DNA of 61,967 nt from JAQUCI01 sp034932685 (GCA_034932685.1 JAYFOM010000002.1:1-61967), one strand, 5' to 3'. Counted from the first letter of the stretch, positions 44,295-54,126 are shown. The notes: generated by a model from the sequence alone, not told the origin. Made by a program: numbers and translations.

Positions 44295-45956
44295 TCAACT
44301 TGGAAATTTAATGGTAAAGGTAGTTCCTTTATCTTCAATACTTTCAAGATCAATTGTAGCGTTATGGAATTTAGCACCATTTTTGACAATGGCTAAGCCA
44401 AGGCCGGTTCCGCCGGTTAAGCGTGAATGACTCTTGTCAACACGATAGAAGCGTTCAAAGATGCGTTGTTGATGTTCTTTAGCGATACCGATACCAGTAT
44501 CGGTTATCGTTAGTAGTGCATTTTTATCAGTTTGTTTTAAAGTGATAGTGACACTGCCGTTTTGTTTATTATACTTAATCGCGTTATCACATAAGTTATA
44601 TACCATTTCGTATATTATATTGCGAACACCATTAATATATAAGTCCTTTCCAACTAGTTTTATTGTGATATTGTTTTCATCAGCTTTAGTTTTGAGTGAT
44701 TTAATGACATCTTCGCTAACGGTTTTAAGGTTAATACTTTCAAACGCTAGATTTACTTCTTTTTCATCCAGTCGTGATAGTTTGATGATATCATCGATCA
44801 GATCAAGTAAATTTTGTGCTTCAGTATTTATGTTAGAAGCGAACTTAGGAATATCTTCGCTTTTAGCGATACCATTTTCAATGATATCAGCATAACCTAT
44901 AATTGAAGTAAGGGGAGTTTTTAGTTCGTGCGAAACATTGGCTGAAAACTCTTTTCTTAAATTTTCTCGTTCATGCTTTTCAGTGATATCCATCAATAGG
45001 ATAACAGCAGCTTTGTTTGTGTCGTTATTTATGGGGCTTGCGATAATTTGGTATAAACGACCATGGGCTTGATATAGGGTATCTATGACTTCATTGCTTA
45101 ATGCTTGATTGATCGTACTAATAAACGCATCTGAGCGATTAAGAGTCATATAATTTTTATTTAAAGCTAGTGATTGATCAATCTCAAATATCTTGGCTGC
45201 ACTATTATTAATTGACATGATATTGCCATTTTTACCGATAACAAGTAAACCTTCTTGCATATTATTGATAATTGAGTTAAATTCAATATTTTGCTCATTA
45301 AGTAGCTGCATTTGTTTCTCATTACTACGATTTTGCTCATCGAGTCGTATTAATAAAGGTGATAAATCTTCATAAGTTTCATTAGCTAATGGACTATCTA
45401 GGTTTATAGCGTTAATAGGGGCGACTAGACTATCAGTTTGACGACTTGATACATATATGGTCACAAACAACATAAACCCCATCAACAAGGTTAAAAACGG
45501 TATACCACTGATAAGAGTAGTTATAACACTTGATGTTATAGAAGCTACTCGTAATACATGACCATTATCAAGCATTAAGGCATAATAAAATGTTTGTTGG
45601 TTGATAGTTGATGAGTAACGCGTAGCTTCACCATAACCAGTTTTAATTGCTGATTGAACTTCAGGTCGATTTAAGTGATTTTCCATAGTCCTATAATCAC
45701 TTGCTGAATCAAAAAGTACTTTGCCATCAACATCAATGATCGTAATACGATTAGTCGCTGAATGATCATCAATTTTTTCAAGATAAGTTTCTTCATCAAT
45801 ATTTAAAGCAACAGCGATATAAGTAGCTTCAGAGCGAAGCGTAGCTTTCATTTGGTCATAAAAGCGGGCATACATAAAGACACTCATTGCGATAAAAGTT
45901 AAAGTACTACTGATAATTGCTAAATACAGTAAGTTGCGAAAAATTTTATTTCTCAT
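44295..45956 (-). CDS. phoR: Phosphate sensor histidine kinase PhoR
   Basis: This membrane kinase phosphorylates the neighbouring response regulator. One membrane helix lies at about residues 8-30 and a second at about 155-178, with an extracytoplasmic sensor loop between them. A short HAMP-like linker and a PAS domain (about 210-320) precede the HisKA domain with the phospho-acceptor His in SANVSHELKTPL (about residue 342). The HATPase domain has N, G1 and G2 boxes (NLCDNAIKYN, DTGIGIAKE, GGTGLGLAIV). 553 residues. It overlaps phoP by 11 bases, as the last gene of the block. Confidence 0.9.
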   Translation of the reverse strand: MRNKIFRNLLYLAIISSTLTFIAMSVFMYARFYDQMKATLRSEATYIAVALNIDEETYLEKIDDHSATNRITIIDVDGKVLFDSASDYRTMENHLNRPEVQSAIKTGYGEATRYSSTINQQTFYYALMLDNGHVLRVASITSSVITTLISGIPFLTLLMGFMLFVTIYVSSRQTDSLVAPINAINLDSPLANETYEDLSPLLIRLDEQNRSNEKQMQLLNEQNIEFNSIINNMQEGLLVIGKNGNIMSINNSAAKIFEIDQSLALNKNYMTLNRSDAFISTINQALSNEVIDTLYQAHGRLYQIIASPINNDTNKAAVILLMDITEKHERENLRKEFSANVSHELKTPLTSIIGYADIIENGIAKSEDIPKFASNINTEAQNLLDLIDDIIKLSRLDEKEVNLAFESINLKTVSEDVIKSLKTKADENNITIKLVGKDLYINGVRNIIYEMVYNLCDNAIKYNKQNGSVTITLKQTDKNALLTITDTGIGIAKEHQQRIFERFYRVDKSHSRLTGGTGLGLAIVKNGAKFHNATIDLESIEDKGTTFTIKFPS

Positions 45957-46626
45957 CTTTTTTACCCAATTTATAACCTAAGCCATGAACGGTTTCAATA
46001 TAATGACTAAAAGAGCCAAGTTTCTTTCTTAGTGAGCGGATATGAACGTCAACCGTTCTTGTTTCACCATCAAAACTATAACCCCAAATTTTTTCTAAAA
46101 GAACATCTCTGGTTAATACTATGTTTCGTGATTTCATAAGGTTACTCAACAGTTCAAATTCCTTGACGGTTAATTCAACCAAGGTATCATTTAAATAAAC
46201 CTCATGACTGTTTAGATCAACATTTAATTCTTTATAGGTTAATAAATCCTTTTTGATCTTATCATTGGATCTTCTTAATACTGCTTTGATGCGTGATATT
46301 AACTCCATCATGCCAAAAGGCTTGGTGACATAGTCATCAGCGCCTTGATCTAAAGCAACAACTTTATCATACTCATTTGTTTTAGCTGTTAACATTATGA
46401 CAGGTATTTTTACCGTATCAATATTGCTTCTAAGTTTCTTTAAGATATCGTTACCATTTTCATCGGGCAACATTATATCCAACAATACAAGATCAGGTTT
46501 TAATATATTAACTTCTTTAAAGAACTCTTTACTATTCGCAAAGCCCTTGGCATTAAAGCCAGTGTGGTTTAAAGTATAAATTATCAATTCACGGATATTG
46601 ATATCATCTTCTACACAATATATCAT
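45946..46626 (-). CDS. phoP: Phosphate response regulator PhoP/PhoB
   Basis: The receiver domain carries the acidic DD pair near residues 7-8, phospho-acceptor Asp50 in LVLLDIMLPDENG, and the conserved Lys in KPFGMMELISRIKAVLRR. A C-terminal OmpR-type winged helix follows (about 130-226, VHIRSLRKKLG). The target is a PhoP-box-like repeat upstream of pstS at 50642-50681. It overlaps phoU by four bases. Confidence 0.93.
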   Translation of the reverse strand: MIYCVEDDINIRELIIYTLNHTGFNAKGFANSKEFFKEVNILKPDLVLLDIMLPDENGNDILKKLRSNIDTVKIPVIMLTAKTNEYDKVVALDQGADDYVTKPFGMMELISRIKAVLRRSNDKIKKDLLTYKELNVDLNSHEVYLNDTLVELTVKEFELLSNLMKSRNIVLTRDVLLEKIWGYSFDGETRTVDVHIRSLRKKLGSFSHYIETVHGLGYKLGKKDEK

Positions 46627-47276
46627 AACTCTCTCCCTTCTTTATGAATGCCAGTCATTGAGAATTCAACCCATTCAGCAATGTTAGTTGCGTGATCAGC
46701 AATTCTTTCAAGATATTTGGCGATCATTAAGATATCGATGGCATGTGATGCATCTTTGATATTATCACGAATGTAATCAATTAGTTCATTTCTTATGATA
46801 TCAAAATGTTGATCGACAATATCATCATCACTTATGATCTTATATGCAAGATCTAAATCTTGTTTTACAAAGGAGTCAATACTTTCATTAACCATCTTGA
46901 TGGCTGCTAATGCCATTTCTTTTAAATGGACGCTATTAACAGCTTTTGTTAAGTCAGATTTAGTTACGATCATTGCGATTTCTTCAGCTTGATCACCGAT
47001 TCTTTCCATATCAGTTATCATCTTTAAAGCGGCAGATATAATACGTAAATCTCTTGCGACGGGTTGTTGTTGCAAAAGCAGCTTTAAACAAAGACTTTCA
47101 ATGTCTTTTTCGTATTGGTTGATTTCTTTTTCTTGTTGGATGACCAAATTAGCTAATTCATTATCTTGATTTAATAAAGCTCTAACTGCTCTTGCGATCG
47201 CTGTTTCACACAAGGCACCCATTTTGATCAATTGTAAATTTAGCTCTTCAAGTTGAGTTTCAAATTGTTTACGCAT
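46623..47276 (-). CDS. phoU: Phosphate signalling protein PhoU
   Basis: PhoU links the Pst transporter with the PhoR kinase and represses the regulon when phosphate is plentiful. Two three-helix bundles each carry the E(D)XXXD metal cluster motif, first MITDMERIGDQAEEIA (about 85-100) and second KYLERIADHATNIAEW (about 187-202). 217 residues, normal. Its ATG overlaps the pstB stop codon (TAATG). Confidence 0.94.
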   Translation of the reverse strand: MRKQFETQLEELNLQLIKMGALCETAIARAVRALLNQDNELANLVIQQEKEINQYEKDIESLCLKLLLQQQPVARDLRIISAALKMITDMERIGDQAEEIAMIVTKSDLTKAVNSVHLKEMALAAIKMVNESIDSFVKQDLDLAYKIISDDDIVDQHFDIIRNELIDYIRDNIKDASHAIDILMIAKYLERIADHATNIAEWVEFSMTGIHKEGREL

Positions 47277-48028
47277 TAGCCAAACCTCCCTGTGATGTAA
47301 TCTTCAGTTCTTTTATCTTTTGGTACTGAGAATATTTTTTCAGTTGTGTCATATTCAATAATCTCACCAAGTAAGAAGAAGGCGGTATGATCAGAAATCC
47401 TAACTGCTTGTTGCATGTTATGGGTAACGATGACGATCGTATACTTCTGTTTTAGCTCACTTATTAAATCTTCAATTTTATTGGTAGAAATTGGATCTAA
47501 AGCAGAAGTCGGTTCATCCATTAAGAGAATCTCTGGATTAACTGCCAAGGCTCTTGCAATACATAAGCGTTGTTGTTGACCACCGGATAGACTTAGAGCA
47601 CTCTTGTTTAAGTTATCTTTAACTTCTTCCCAAATTGCGGCTTGTTTAAGTGATCTTTCAACAATCGTATAGAGTTCTTTTTTATTTTTAATACCGTGAG
47701 TACGTGGTCCAAAAGCAACATTATCAAAGATACTCATAGGGAAAGGATTGGGTTTTTGAAAGACCATTCCTACCTTCTTACGTAACAGGTTAACATCTGT
47801 ACCTGATTTATAAATATCTTCTTGACCAATAAAAACGCTACCGGTTATATTACAATTTTCAATTAGATCATTCATGCGATTTAAAGTACGTAATAAGGTT
47901 GATTTACCACAACCTGATGGACCAATAAAAGCGGTTATCTGATTAAGTGGAATTCTAATATTGATATCTTTTAAAGCATGATTATCGTCATAGTATAAGT
48001 TTAAATTTTCAATTACAATGTCATTCAT
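47276..48028 (-). CDS. pstB: Phosphate ABC transporter ATPase
   Basis: PstB powers high-affinity phosphate uptake. Walker A GPSGCGKS is at residues 36-43, the signature LSGGQQQRLC near 145-154, and Walker B EILLMDEPTSALD near 162. It lies three bases after pstA. 250 residues is standard. Confidence 0.96.
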   Translation of the reverse strand: MNDIVIENLNLYYDDNHALKDINIRIPLNQITAFIGPSGCGKSTLLRTLNRMNDLIENCNITGSVFIGQEDIYKSGTDVNLLRKKVGMVFQKPNPFPMSIFDNVAFGPRTHGIKNKKELYTIVERSLKQAAIWEEVKDNLNKSALSLSGGQQQRLCIARALAVNPEILLMDEPTSALDPISTNKIEDLISELKQKYTIVIVTHNMQQAVRISDHTAFFLLGEIIEYDTTEKIFSVPKDKRTEDYITGRFG

Positions 48029-48031
48029 ATT

Positions 48032-48871
48032 TTAACCTTTCTTAAATCGCTTAGCAACAAACGTTGATAAAGCATTTATTCCAATTACCACTACTAGCAA
48101 AATAACAGCGGTTGCGTAGGATTCATTTACATAAAGCCCTTCATTATATAATGAGTACATATGGACGGCCATTGTTCTACCACTAGAGAACAGTGAATTG
48201 GGAATTTTGGCAACAGAGCCAGCAGTAAAGATCAAAGCGGCTGTTTCACCAACAATTCTTCCAATTGATAAAATAATACCTGCTAAGACACCAGGGATCG
48301 CTGATGGTAAGACAATCTTAAAGATTGTTCGTAGTTTACCTGCACCTAAGCCATAACTACCTTGGCGATATTCAATCGGGATGGCAATTAATGCTTCTTC
48401 AGTAGCTCTAATAAGCAAAGGTAAAATCATCATCGATAAAGTTAGAGCCCCAGCTATTATGGAATACTTCCAGCCAATAAAAGCTAAGAAAAACAGATAT
48501 CCAAATAAACCATAAACAATCGAAGGAATTCCGGCGAGGGTTTCTGTGGTTATGCGAACTAAACCAACAATCTTGTTTTTCTTGTTGGCATACTCAACCA
48601 GATAAATAGCTGTGCCTATTCCTAAAGGAGCGGCCACAAGCAAGGTTATGGCAGTCATTGTAAGGGTATTGATCATCGCGGGAAATATGGAAACATTTTC
48701 TGTAGTATAGGTAAAGGAAAACATCGAAGGTTTTAAATGCGGAATACCTTTGATAAAAATATAACCAATTATGAAAAGTAAGATAATCGTGGTTATGCTT
48801 ATCGCTAGTTTTACTAAAACATTGAGAACAATAGTAACGACATCAGTTTTTTTTCTTTTAAGTTGAGGCAT
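48032..48871 (-). CDS. pstA: Phosphate ABC transporter permease PstA
   Basis: This inner-membrane permease has six helices. The EAA-type loop (EYRQGSYGLGAGKLRTIFKIVLPSA, about 167-191) contacts PstB. 279 residues. Its ATG overlaps the pstC stop codon (TAATG). Confidence 0.94.
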   Translation of the reverse strand: MPQLKRKKTDVVTIVLNVLVKLAISITTIILLFIIGYIFIKGIPHLKPSMFSFTYTTENVSIFPAMINTLTMTAITLLVAAPLGIGTAIYLVEYANKKNKIVGLVRITTETLAGIPSIVYGLFGYLFFLAFIGWKYSIIAGALTLSMMILPLLIRATEEALIAIPIEYRQGSYGLGAGKLRTIFKIVLPSAIPGVLAGIILSIGRIVGETAALIFTAGSVAKIPNSLFSSGRTMAVHMYSLYNEGLYVNESYATAVILLVVVIGINALSTFVAKRFKKG

Positions 48872-49722
48872 TAGCGTAATCTCCTTTTCACAAGTGAGAA
48901 GGTAAAGTTAATTAGCAAGATAAAGACAAATAAAATAACAGCAGAAGCGATCAGGGCTAAACGATGAGTATCAGCCGCATAACCCATCTCTAAAACGATG
49001 TTAGCTGTTAGTGTTCTAACTCCTTGAAGGATATTACTAGGAATTATTGGTTGATTACCAGCAATCATGATAACCGCCATGGTTTCACCAATGGCTCTTC
49101 CAACACCCAATATAACAGAAGCTAAGACACCTGATTTGGCTGCGGGTAAGACCGAAAAGAAAACACTACGTTCGTGGCTAGCGCCTAAAGCCAGTGCGCC
49201 ATCGTAGTAACTTTTATCAACAGCTCTAATTGAGGATTCACTGATACTGATGATTGTTGGTAAGATCATTATGCCAAGTAAAATCGATGCGGCGAGTAGT
49301 GAATTACCATTACCGCCAAGATTATTACGGATAAAGGGAACAATTACCATTAAACCAAAAAAACCGTAGACAATTGATGGGATTCCAGCCAACAGATTGA
49401 TTGCCGGTTTAAGCCATTTATATAGTCCAGCCGGACAAAAACGGGCCATATAAATAGCCGTAAAGATCCCTAGTGGGACCCCAAGTAAGATAGCACCAGT
49501 TGTTGCGTAGATACTACCGATTATCATTGGAAAGATTCCAAAGAGATTATTGTTAGGACGCCATGTTGTACCAGACACGAAATTCCATAAACCGATTTCT
49601 TTTAGAGCTGTATAGCCATTAGCGAAGAGAAATATACAAATTAAGCCGACTGATAATATAGAGGTAGATGCAGTGAGTAAGAATACCCACTGCATCACTT
49701 TTTCTTTATTGATGAGTTTCAT
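48871..49722 (-). CDS. pstC: Phosphate ABC transporter permease PstC
   Basis: PstC pairs with PstA to form the phosphate channel. Six helices and the loop YYDGALALGASHERSVFFSVLP are present. I take the ATG at 49722 (MKLINKEKVMQW), four codons inside a TTG-initiated frame that begins at 49734 and overlaps pstS; the choice is uncertain. About 283 residues. Confidence 0.92.
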   Translation of the reverse strand: MKLINKEKVMQWVFLLTASTSILSVGLICIFLFANGYTALKEIGLWNFVSGTTWRPNNNLFGIFPMIIGSIYATTGAILLGVPLGIFTAIYMARFCPAGLYKWLKPAINLLAGIPSIVYGFFGLMVIVPFIRNNLGGNGNSLLAASILLGIMILPTIISISESSIRAVDKSYYDGALALGASHERSVFFSVLPAAKSGVLASVILGVGRAIGETMAVIMIAGNQPIIPSNILQGVRTLTANIVLEMGYAADTHRLALIASAVILFVFILLINFTFSLVKRRLR

Positions 49723-49726
49723 CAGT

Positions 49727-50596
49727 TTACTCAAACAATGTTGACCAACTTGTTATTTCTCCCATGAAAATAGCTCTAACATGCTCGGTTGTGATATCTT
49801 CTAAAGGATTTTCGTTATTGACGATCATAGCGATACCATCCATGGCGATGACAGTATTCACTAAACCAGCAGTTAATTCACTATCTTTCAGTGTTCTTGA
49901 AGCCATTCCGATGTCAACTACACCATCTAAGGCAGCTGTCATACCAGCGGTTGATCCATTTGATATGACTTCAATATCGACATTAGGATTAATAAGTTCA
50001 TAAGCTTCTTTAAGTTTTTCCATTAAAGGACTGACTGATGTTGAACCACCAGCAGCTATTTTACCAGCTACCATTGATGAAGTAAAATCGCCAGTGTTAC
50101 CAGTTGAGATATAACCAGCTTTTTCAACAACTGCTTGGCCTTGTTTACTTAGGATAAAATTGATGAAATCTTGGGTAACTTCAGTTACTTCTCCGTACGT
50201 TGCGATGTTAAACGGACGAGCTATTTTGTAACTTCCATCGTTGATATGTTCAACAGTTGGAGTAACTCCGTCAACGCTTATGGCTTTTACAGCATCAGTT
50301 AACGCTCCAAGTGATACATAACCGATCGCATAAACATTAGTTGATACATTATTGGCTACAACGGATTGACCGTTTCCAATAACGGCTGTGTCGGTAGTAT
50401 AATCTACCAATTGCCCACTTGCGTCTTTTTGTTCAATACCTAATAATTCAATGAATGCGCCTCTTGTGCCCGAACCAACTTCACGAGTTACAACTGTGAT
50501 AGCTTTTTTCTGGTCAAAGCCAGCGGGCTTAGAACAGCCACCAAGGATCATTGTTAACACCATAATAGCTATTAATAAACGACTAATTTTTTTCAA
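49727..50596 (-). CDS. pstS: Phosphate-binding lipoprotein PstS
   Basis: PstS captures phosphate outside the membrane. The lipobox is LGGC (Cys21) in the signal peptide. The phosphate-site segments VVTREVGSGTRGAF and GGSTSVSPLMEKLKEAY, and SNGSTAGMTAALDG, are intact. The start is TTG at 50596 with AAGGAG eight bases upstream; no ATG fits. 289 residues. It heads the pstSCAB-phoU-phoP-phoR transcript, under a PhoP-box-like repeat. Confidence 0.94.
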   Translation of the reverse strand: MKKISRLLIAIMVLTMILGGCSKPAGFDQKKAITVVTREVGSGTRGAFIELLGIEQKDASGQLVDYTTDTAVIGNGQSVVANNVSTNVYAIGYVSLGALTDAVKAISVDGVTPTVEHINDGSYKIARPFNIATYGEVTEVTQDFINFILSKQGQAVVEKAGYISTGNTGDFTSSMVAGKIAAGGSTSVSPLMEKLKEAYELINPNVDIEVISNGSTAGMTAALDGVVDIGMASRTLKDSELTAGLVNTVIAMDGIAMIVNNENPLEDITTEHVRAIFMGEITSWSTLFE

Positions 50597-50641
50597 TTTA
50601 TTTCTCCTTTTTCATTAATCAACCACATCCTAATGGAGAAT

Positions 50642-50681
50642 TGTAAATTCAATTAGTAGCTAAATGTAAAAAAAATGTTAA
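50642..50681 (-). promoter_or_regulatory. PhoP box upstream of pstS
   Basis: On the minus strand TTAACA (50676-50681), a five-base spacer and TTTACA (50665-50670) match the TT(A/T)ACA hexamer spaced 11 bases apart. CTACTA (50654-50659) keeps the same 11-base register and a further TTTACA is at 50642-50647. This is the classical PhoP-binding pattern of Bacillus. It sits 46-85 bases upstream of the pstS TTG. The first two hexamers also belong to the terminator of the upstream gene. Confidence 0.75.
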
Positions 50682-50696
50682 ATCAGCGATTTAACA
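50668..50696 (-). terminator. Terminator of the Ytr-like operon
   Basis: On the minus strand TGTTAAATC (50688-50696) pairs with GATTTAACA (50676-50684) around a GCT loop, then eight T (50668-50675). It begins at the stop codon of the permease gene. Its T run and distal arm are the first two PhoP hexamers of pstS. Confidence 0.9.
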
Positions 50697-52859
50697 TTAA
50701 TTCTTATAAAGTTGTTCATTATACAAGATTTGATAGATGTCATTGGAGTAAGACATCTGATTATCTTTTAATAGGGTAATTGCTTCTTGGTAATATATGG
50801 GATTTAGTAGATAAGTAGTATGACCATAATAGTTATTGGTGATCGTTATCAATAATGTTTGTTCAGTGCTTACTCCTTTCGGTACTAGATAAGGAGATAA
50901 AGCTACTATCTGATCTAAGGTAAGATCAGTGTATCGATAAATAGTCTCATTAGTGCTTTCGTAATAATACGAGTAATTAGCTATTTTGAACATATCATTT
51001 TCAACTAACTCATCAGGATAGATAACACGCATTGAGCTGGGCATTGCAGGTATTAAGATAGCGTTATTAGTCGCTACTAAATAAGCTAAAGCTTTAGGGA
51101 AGCGACTATCTAAATCTAAATAATCATTAGTACAATAATCAAAACCTTCATTACCAATGCGACAGATACTAGCAGTAAGCTGACCATAGTACTGATAATC
51201 AATGCCTAGTAATTGTTCTTTATCAAGCGCGTAGTAATCTTCTAAGTAATAAGCTGCGAAGGTATCAAAATCAAACTCACTACTAATAGGCTTACTACTA
51301 ACAAGTAAGCTATCAACTAGCATAATATTAGTTATCTTATCGATATCATTATGGAAGTAAGCCATTGGAATACGTGTTCTTACAAATGCATCATTTTGAT
51401 ATAAATCAAATAGTCCACTAAGCCAATTATAGTTAACTTGGTATTGACGCGATACGGCTTTACCATTAGTTAGTTGATAATCAAAGTTAATATAAGTTGT
51501 ACCATTATAATCTAATTCTTCAAAAGTATTAAGATTGTTTTCTTGACCAATAGTTAAATAGTTTGTTTGGAAATTATGTTCGTTATAATCAAAGTGGCGG
51601 TAATTATCAACAATCAAACGATGTAAATCAGTAATTACTTTAATATCTTCTGCTTGATCAAAGGTGTAATCTATTGGGAATCGTTGGGAATAAAAATAGA
51701 AATCTTTCTTACCGGTTTCACTTAGTAAACCAAGATTATCATAAAATGATACAGTAACAAACTCGATATCATCAGGCACATAAGTGATAAAACCAAAACC
51801 TTTAGTCAAAGAAATTGGTATGCTTACTAGTGAAACAAAAACGCTAATCACGAGATATTTCAATCCCGCTTTTAAGATATTTTTAAAACTACGATTAGCT
51901 AATACATCAAGCACCATGTATAAGACATCAGCGATAAGTATCGATAAGATTAAACTAAACAAGTTAATTGACGTCATACCATATGTTATTAAGAAGAAGA
52001 AGGAATAAAGCAAGATCTGGATGATAATGATAGTATTGATAGATACAATGGGAAAGAAATAGTGGTTGGTAAAAGGCATTTGCGTTTTTTCGCTTGGTCT
52101 ACTTTGGTATATCTTAAGGGTGATAATGTAAATAAATGCGATAACAACTAGCCAATAAACTTGATTTAATAAAAGATAGTTTGTGATAAATTCGTTGTTT
52201 ATTGTGTTATTAAAAATCGCAACAAAAGGTGATAAATAGCTTAAGAATTTCCAATCAAAAGCAGCGTTAAAACCTATCAATATAGCATTACCATAAGCAA
52301 AGTAGGTAAGATATGCGAAAAAGGGCAACATTATCACAATAAAGGCGTAAAGCATAGCATCAAATGCTGTGCCGGTATTAACTTGGACATAAGTAATGAT
52401 AGTAACAACCGCAATCAAAGGAATGACCACATAGAAATAACCACTAACAGCAGCTAAGATCTGGGGATCAACAAGAAACAATTGTAAAGGAATAGCAGAG
52501 AACCAACTAATGGTAAAAGGAATTAATAACACAACTAAAGAGGCTAAAAACACACTCAAGTGTAATGATGAGCGATTGATTGGTAATGAATGATAAAGAT
52601 CAACACTACTACGATCGTTTAGATATGAAAACATAATAGAGCTTACAACAAAACTAAACACTAAAGCGAGTAAGATATTTAAAACCTTACCAGTATAGAT
52701 CAATCCTAAGGAAATATCCATCAAGGTTCCTAACATCAAAACCAAGATGGGATTAAACACTAACATGATAACCGTCATCAATATGATAAAACGGCGATTT
52801 TGCTTGATCAGAAAGCGAATATAATCACAGTTAATACTGAGTTTAAATGTTTTTGCCAT
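50697..52859 (-). CDS. Large ABC transporter permease, YtrC/D-like (DUF6449-type)
   Basis: This 720-residue protein has roughly ten membrane segments in its first 350 residues and then a long extracytoplasmic or hydrophilic region (about 370-720) rich in Tyr and Asp. The organisation resembles the fused permeases of the YtrABC-type envelope-stress transporters with a C-terminal DUF6449-like domain, but I cannot confirm that domain by search. ATG at 52859 (MAKTFK) has AAGGAG seven bases upstream. Partner of the ATPase just upstream, under a GntR repressor. Confidence 0.72.
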   Translation of the reverse strand: MAKTFKLSINCDYIRFLIKQNRRFIILMTVIMLVFNPILVLMLGTLMDISLGLIYTGKVLNILLALVFSFVVSSIMFSYLNDRSSVDLYHSLPINRSSLHLSVFLASLVVLLIPFTISWFSAIPLQLFLVDPQILAAVSGYFYVVIPLIAVVTIITYVQVNTGTAFDAMLYAFIVIMLPFFAYLTYFAYGNAILIGFNAAFDWKFLSYLSPFVAIFNNTINNEFITNYLLLNQVYWLVVIAFIYIITLKIYQSRPSEKTQMPFTNHYFFPIVSINTIIIIQILLYSFFFLITYGMTSINLFSLILSILIADVLYMVLDVLANRSFKNILKAGLKYLVISVFVSLVSIPISLTKGFGFITYVPDDIEFVTVSFYDNLGLLSETGKKDFYFYSQRFPIDYTFDQAEDIKVITDLHRLIVDNYRHFDYNEHNFQTNYLTIGQENNLNTFEELDYNGTTYINFDYQLTNGKAVSRQYQVNYNWLSGLFDLYQNDAFVRTRIPMAYFHNDIDKITNIMLVDSLLVSSKPISSEFDFDTFAAYYLEDYYALDKEQLLGIDYQYYGQLTASICRIGNEGFDYCTNDYLDLDSRFPKALAYLVATNNAILIPAMPSSMRVIYPDELVENDMFKIANYSYYYESTNETIYRYTDLTLDQIVALSPYLVPKGVSTEQTLLITITNNYYGHTTYLLNPIYYQEAITLLKDNQMSYSNDIYQILYNEQLYKN

Positions 52860-53724
52860 AACCATGCTCCTTCATTTGATATACAAATATCTCTTCCAAA
52901 TTCATTGCGATCTCTTCAAGTAATAAAGGATTTAGTTTTTGTAAGTTTTGATAGTTGTCTTTTTGACTGATCAGTGTGACAAATTTACTATTGATCATGA
53001 TATCAGCGTATGAAATATTACTAAACAAAGATTCATTAACGACGTCACTAAAGGCCAATTGGTATTTGTGGAAAGCTTTGTGTAGTTCATCAACAGCACC
53101 ACCAAGATTGATGATACCATTTTGAATCAAGACAATCTCATCACAGATATCTTCGAGTTCACGAATATTGTGTGATGAGATAATAACGGTCATCTTTTTG
53201 TTGATGATCTCATCGGAAATAATGCGTTTTAAAGATAAGCGCATTACTGGATCTAAGCCATCAAAAGCTTCATCAAGTAAAAGATACTTAGGTGATGTCG
53301 CAAATGCTAATATCAAAGCAGCTTGACGACGCATTCCCTTTGAAAAAGTAGTGATCTTGGCGGCAGTATCTAATAGAAACAGTTTGAGTAAATTCTCATA
53401 TATCTCATCATTAAATGAAGGATAGAAAGTCTGATAGAAGTCACGCATATCACTTAGCGTTGATTGATGTAAGAAAAATGGGTCATCAGCGACATACATG
53501 ATGTTAGCTTTTATATCAGGGTTTTCAAACACTGGGCATGATTCAATGGTTATACTACCTTGATCAGCTTGATAGATTCCAGCTATTAGACGTAAAAGGG
53601 TCGATTTACCCGAACCATTGGGACCCACTAAACCATGTACTTTACTATCGGCTATGCGCCAATCAAGGTTGTCTAATACAACTTTTGTGTCTAGTTTTTT
53701 AGATACATTTTCAATTTGGATCAT
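52843..53724 (-). CDS. ABC transporter ATPase, YtrB-like
   Basis: Walker A GPNGSGKST is at residues 34-42, the signature FSKGMRRQ near 131, and Walker B YLLLDEAFDGLD near 151; the DEA variant instead of DEP is common in Ytr-type ATPases. GGAGAA precedes the ATG at 53724. It overlaps the regulator gene by four bases and the permease start by about 17. Substrate is not known. Confidence 0.85.
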   Translation of the reverse strand: MIQIENVSKKLDTKVVLDNLDWRIADSKVHGLVGPNGSGKSTLLRLIAGIYQADQGSITIESCPVFENPDIKANIMYVADDPFFLHQSTLSDMRDFYQTFYPSFNDEIYENLLKLFLLDTAAKITTFSKGMRRQAALILAFATSPKYLLLDEAFDGLDPVMRLSLKRIISDEIINKKMTVIISSHNIRELEDICDEIVLIQNGIINLGGAVDELHKAFHKYQLAFSDVVNESLFSNISYADIMINSKFVTLISQKDNYQNLQKLNPLLLEEIAMNLEEIFVYQMKEHGYGKNI

Positions 53725-54089
53725 TGATCTTCTCCTAAGGTCTTAATGACCACTTTTTTGATATCACTACCATTAATACCTATTTTAAGCATTTCATTTA
53801 TCATGTTAGCTAAATCAGCCAACTTACTAGCGCGTATTCGATGTAATACCTGTTTGTTATCCGCGATATAAGTGCCTTTACCAGCTAAGAAATAAATATA
53901 ACCGTCTGTTTCTAATTCTTGATAAGCTTTCTGTACGGTGTTGGGATTGATCCCAAGTTCTTTGGAAAGACTACGAACAGAGGGCAAGAGTTGATGGGGT
54001 TCAAAAATACCTAAAAGAATATACTCGATGATATTATTTTCAATCTGCTTATATATCGCCTCTTGGCTATTCTGATTAAGCTTCCACAT
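53721..54089 (-). CDS. GntR-family repressor, YtrA-like
   Basis: The 122-residue protein is a short GntR regulator with an N-terminal winged helix (LLPSVRSLSKELGINPNTVQKAYQELETDG, about 36-65) and a short C-terminal dimerisation helix pair, as in YtrA. It heads the ABC operon, so it probably autoregulates through the ACTGTA/TACAGT inverted repeat just upstream (54102-54126). In Bacillus YtrA responds to cell-wall antibiotics; that role is an inference here. ATG at 54089 with GAGGT upstream. Confidence 0.85.
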   Translation of the reverse strand: MWKLNQNSQEAIYKQIENNIIEYILLGIFEPHQLLPSVRSLSKELGINPNTVQKAYQELETDGYIYFLAGKGTYIADNKQVLHRIRASKLADLANMINEMLKIGINGSDIKKVVIKTLGEDQ

Positions 54090-54101
54090 CGTTTTACCTC
54101 A

Positions 54102-54126
54102 ACTGTACTATCTATGATAATACAGT
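54102..54126 (-). promoter_or_regulatory. Operator-like inverted repeat of the YtrA-like operon
   Basis: ACTGTA (54102-54107) and TACAGT (54121-54126) form an inverted repeat with a 13-base spacer. It overlaps a minus-strand TATTAT -10 candidate and lies 13 bases upstream of the GntR gene start, fitting an autorepressor site. Confidence 0.5.
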
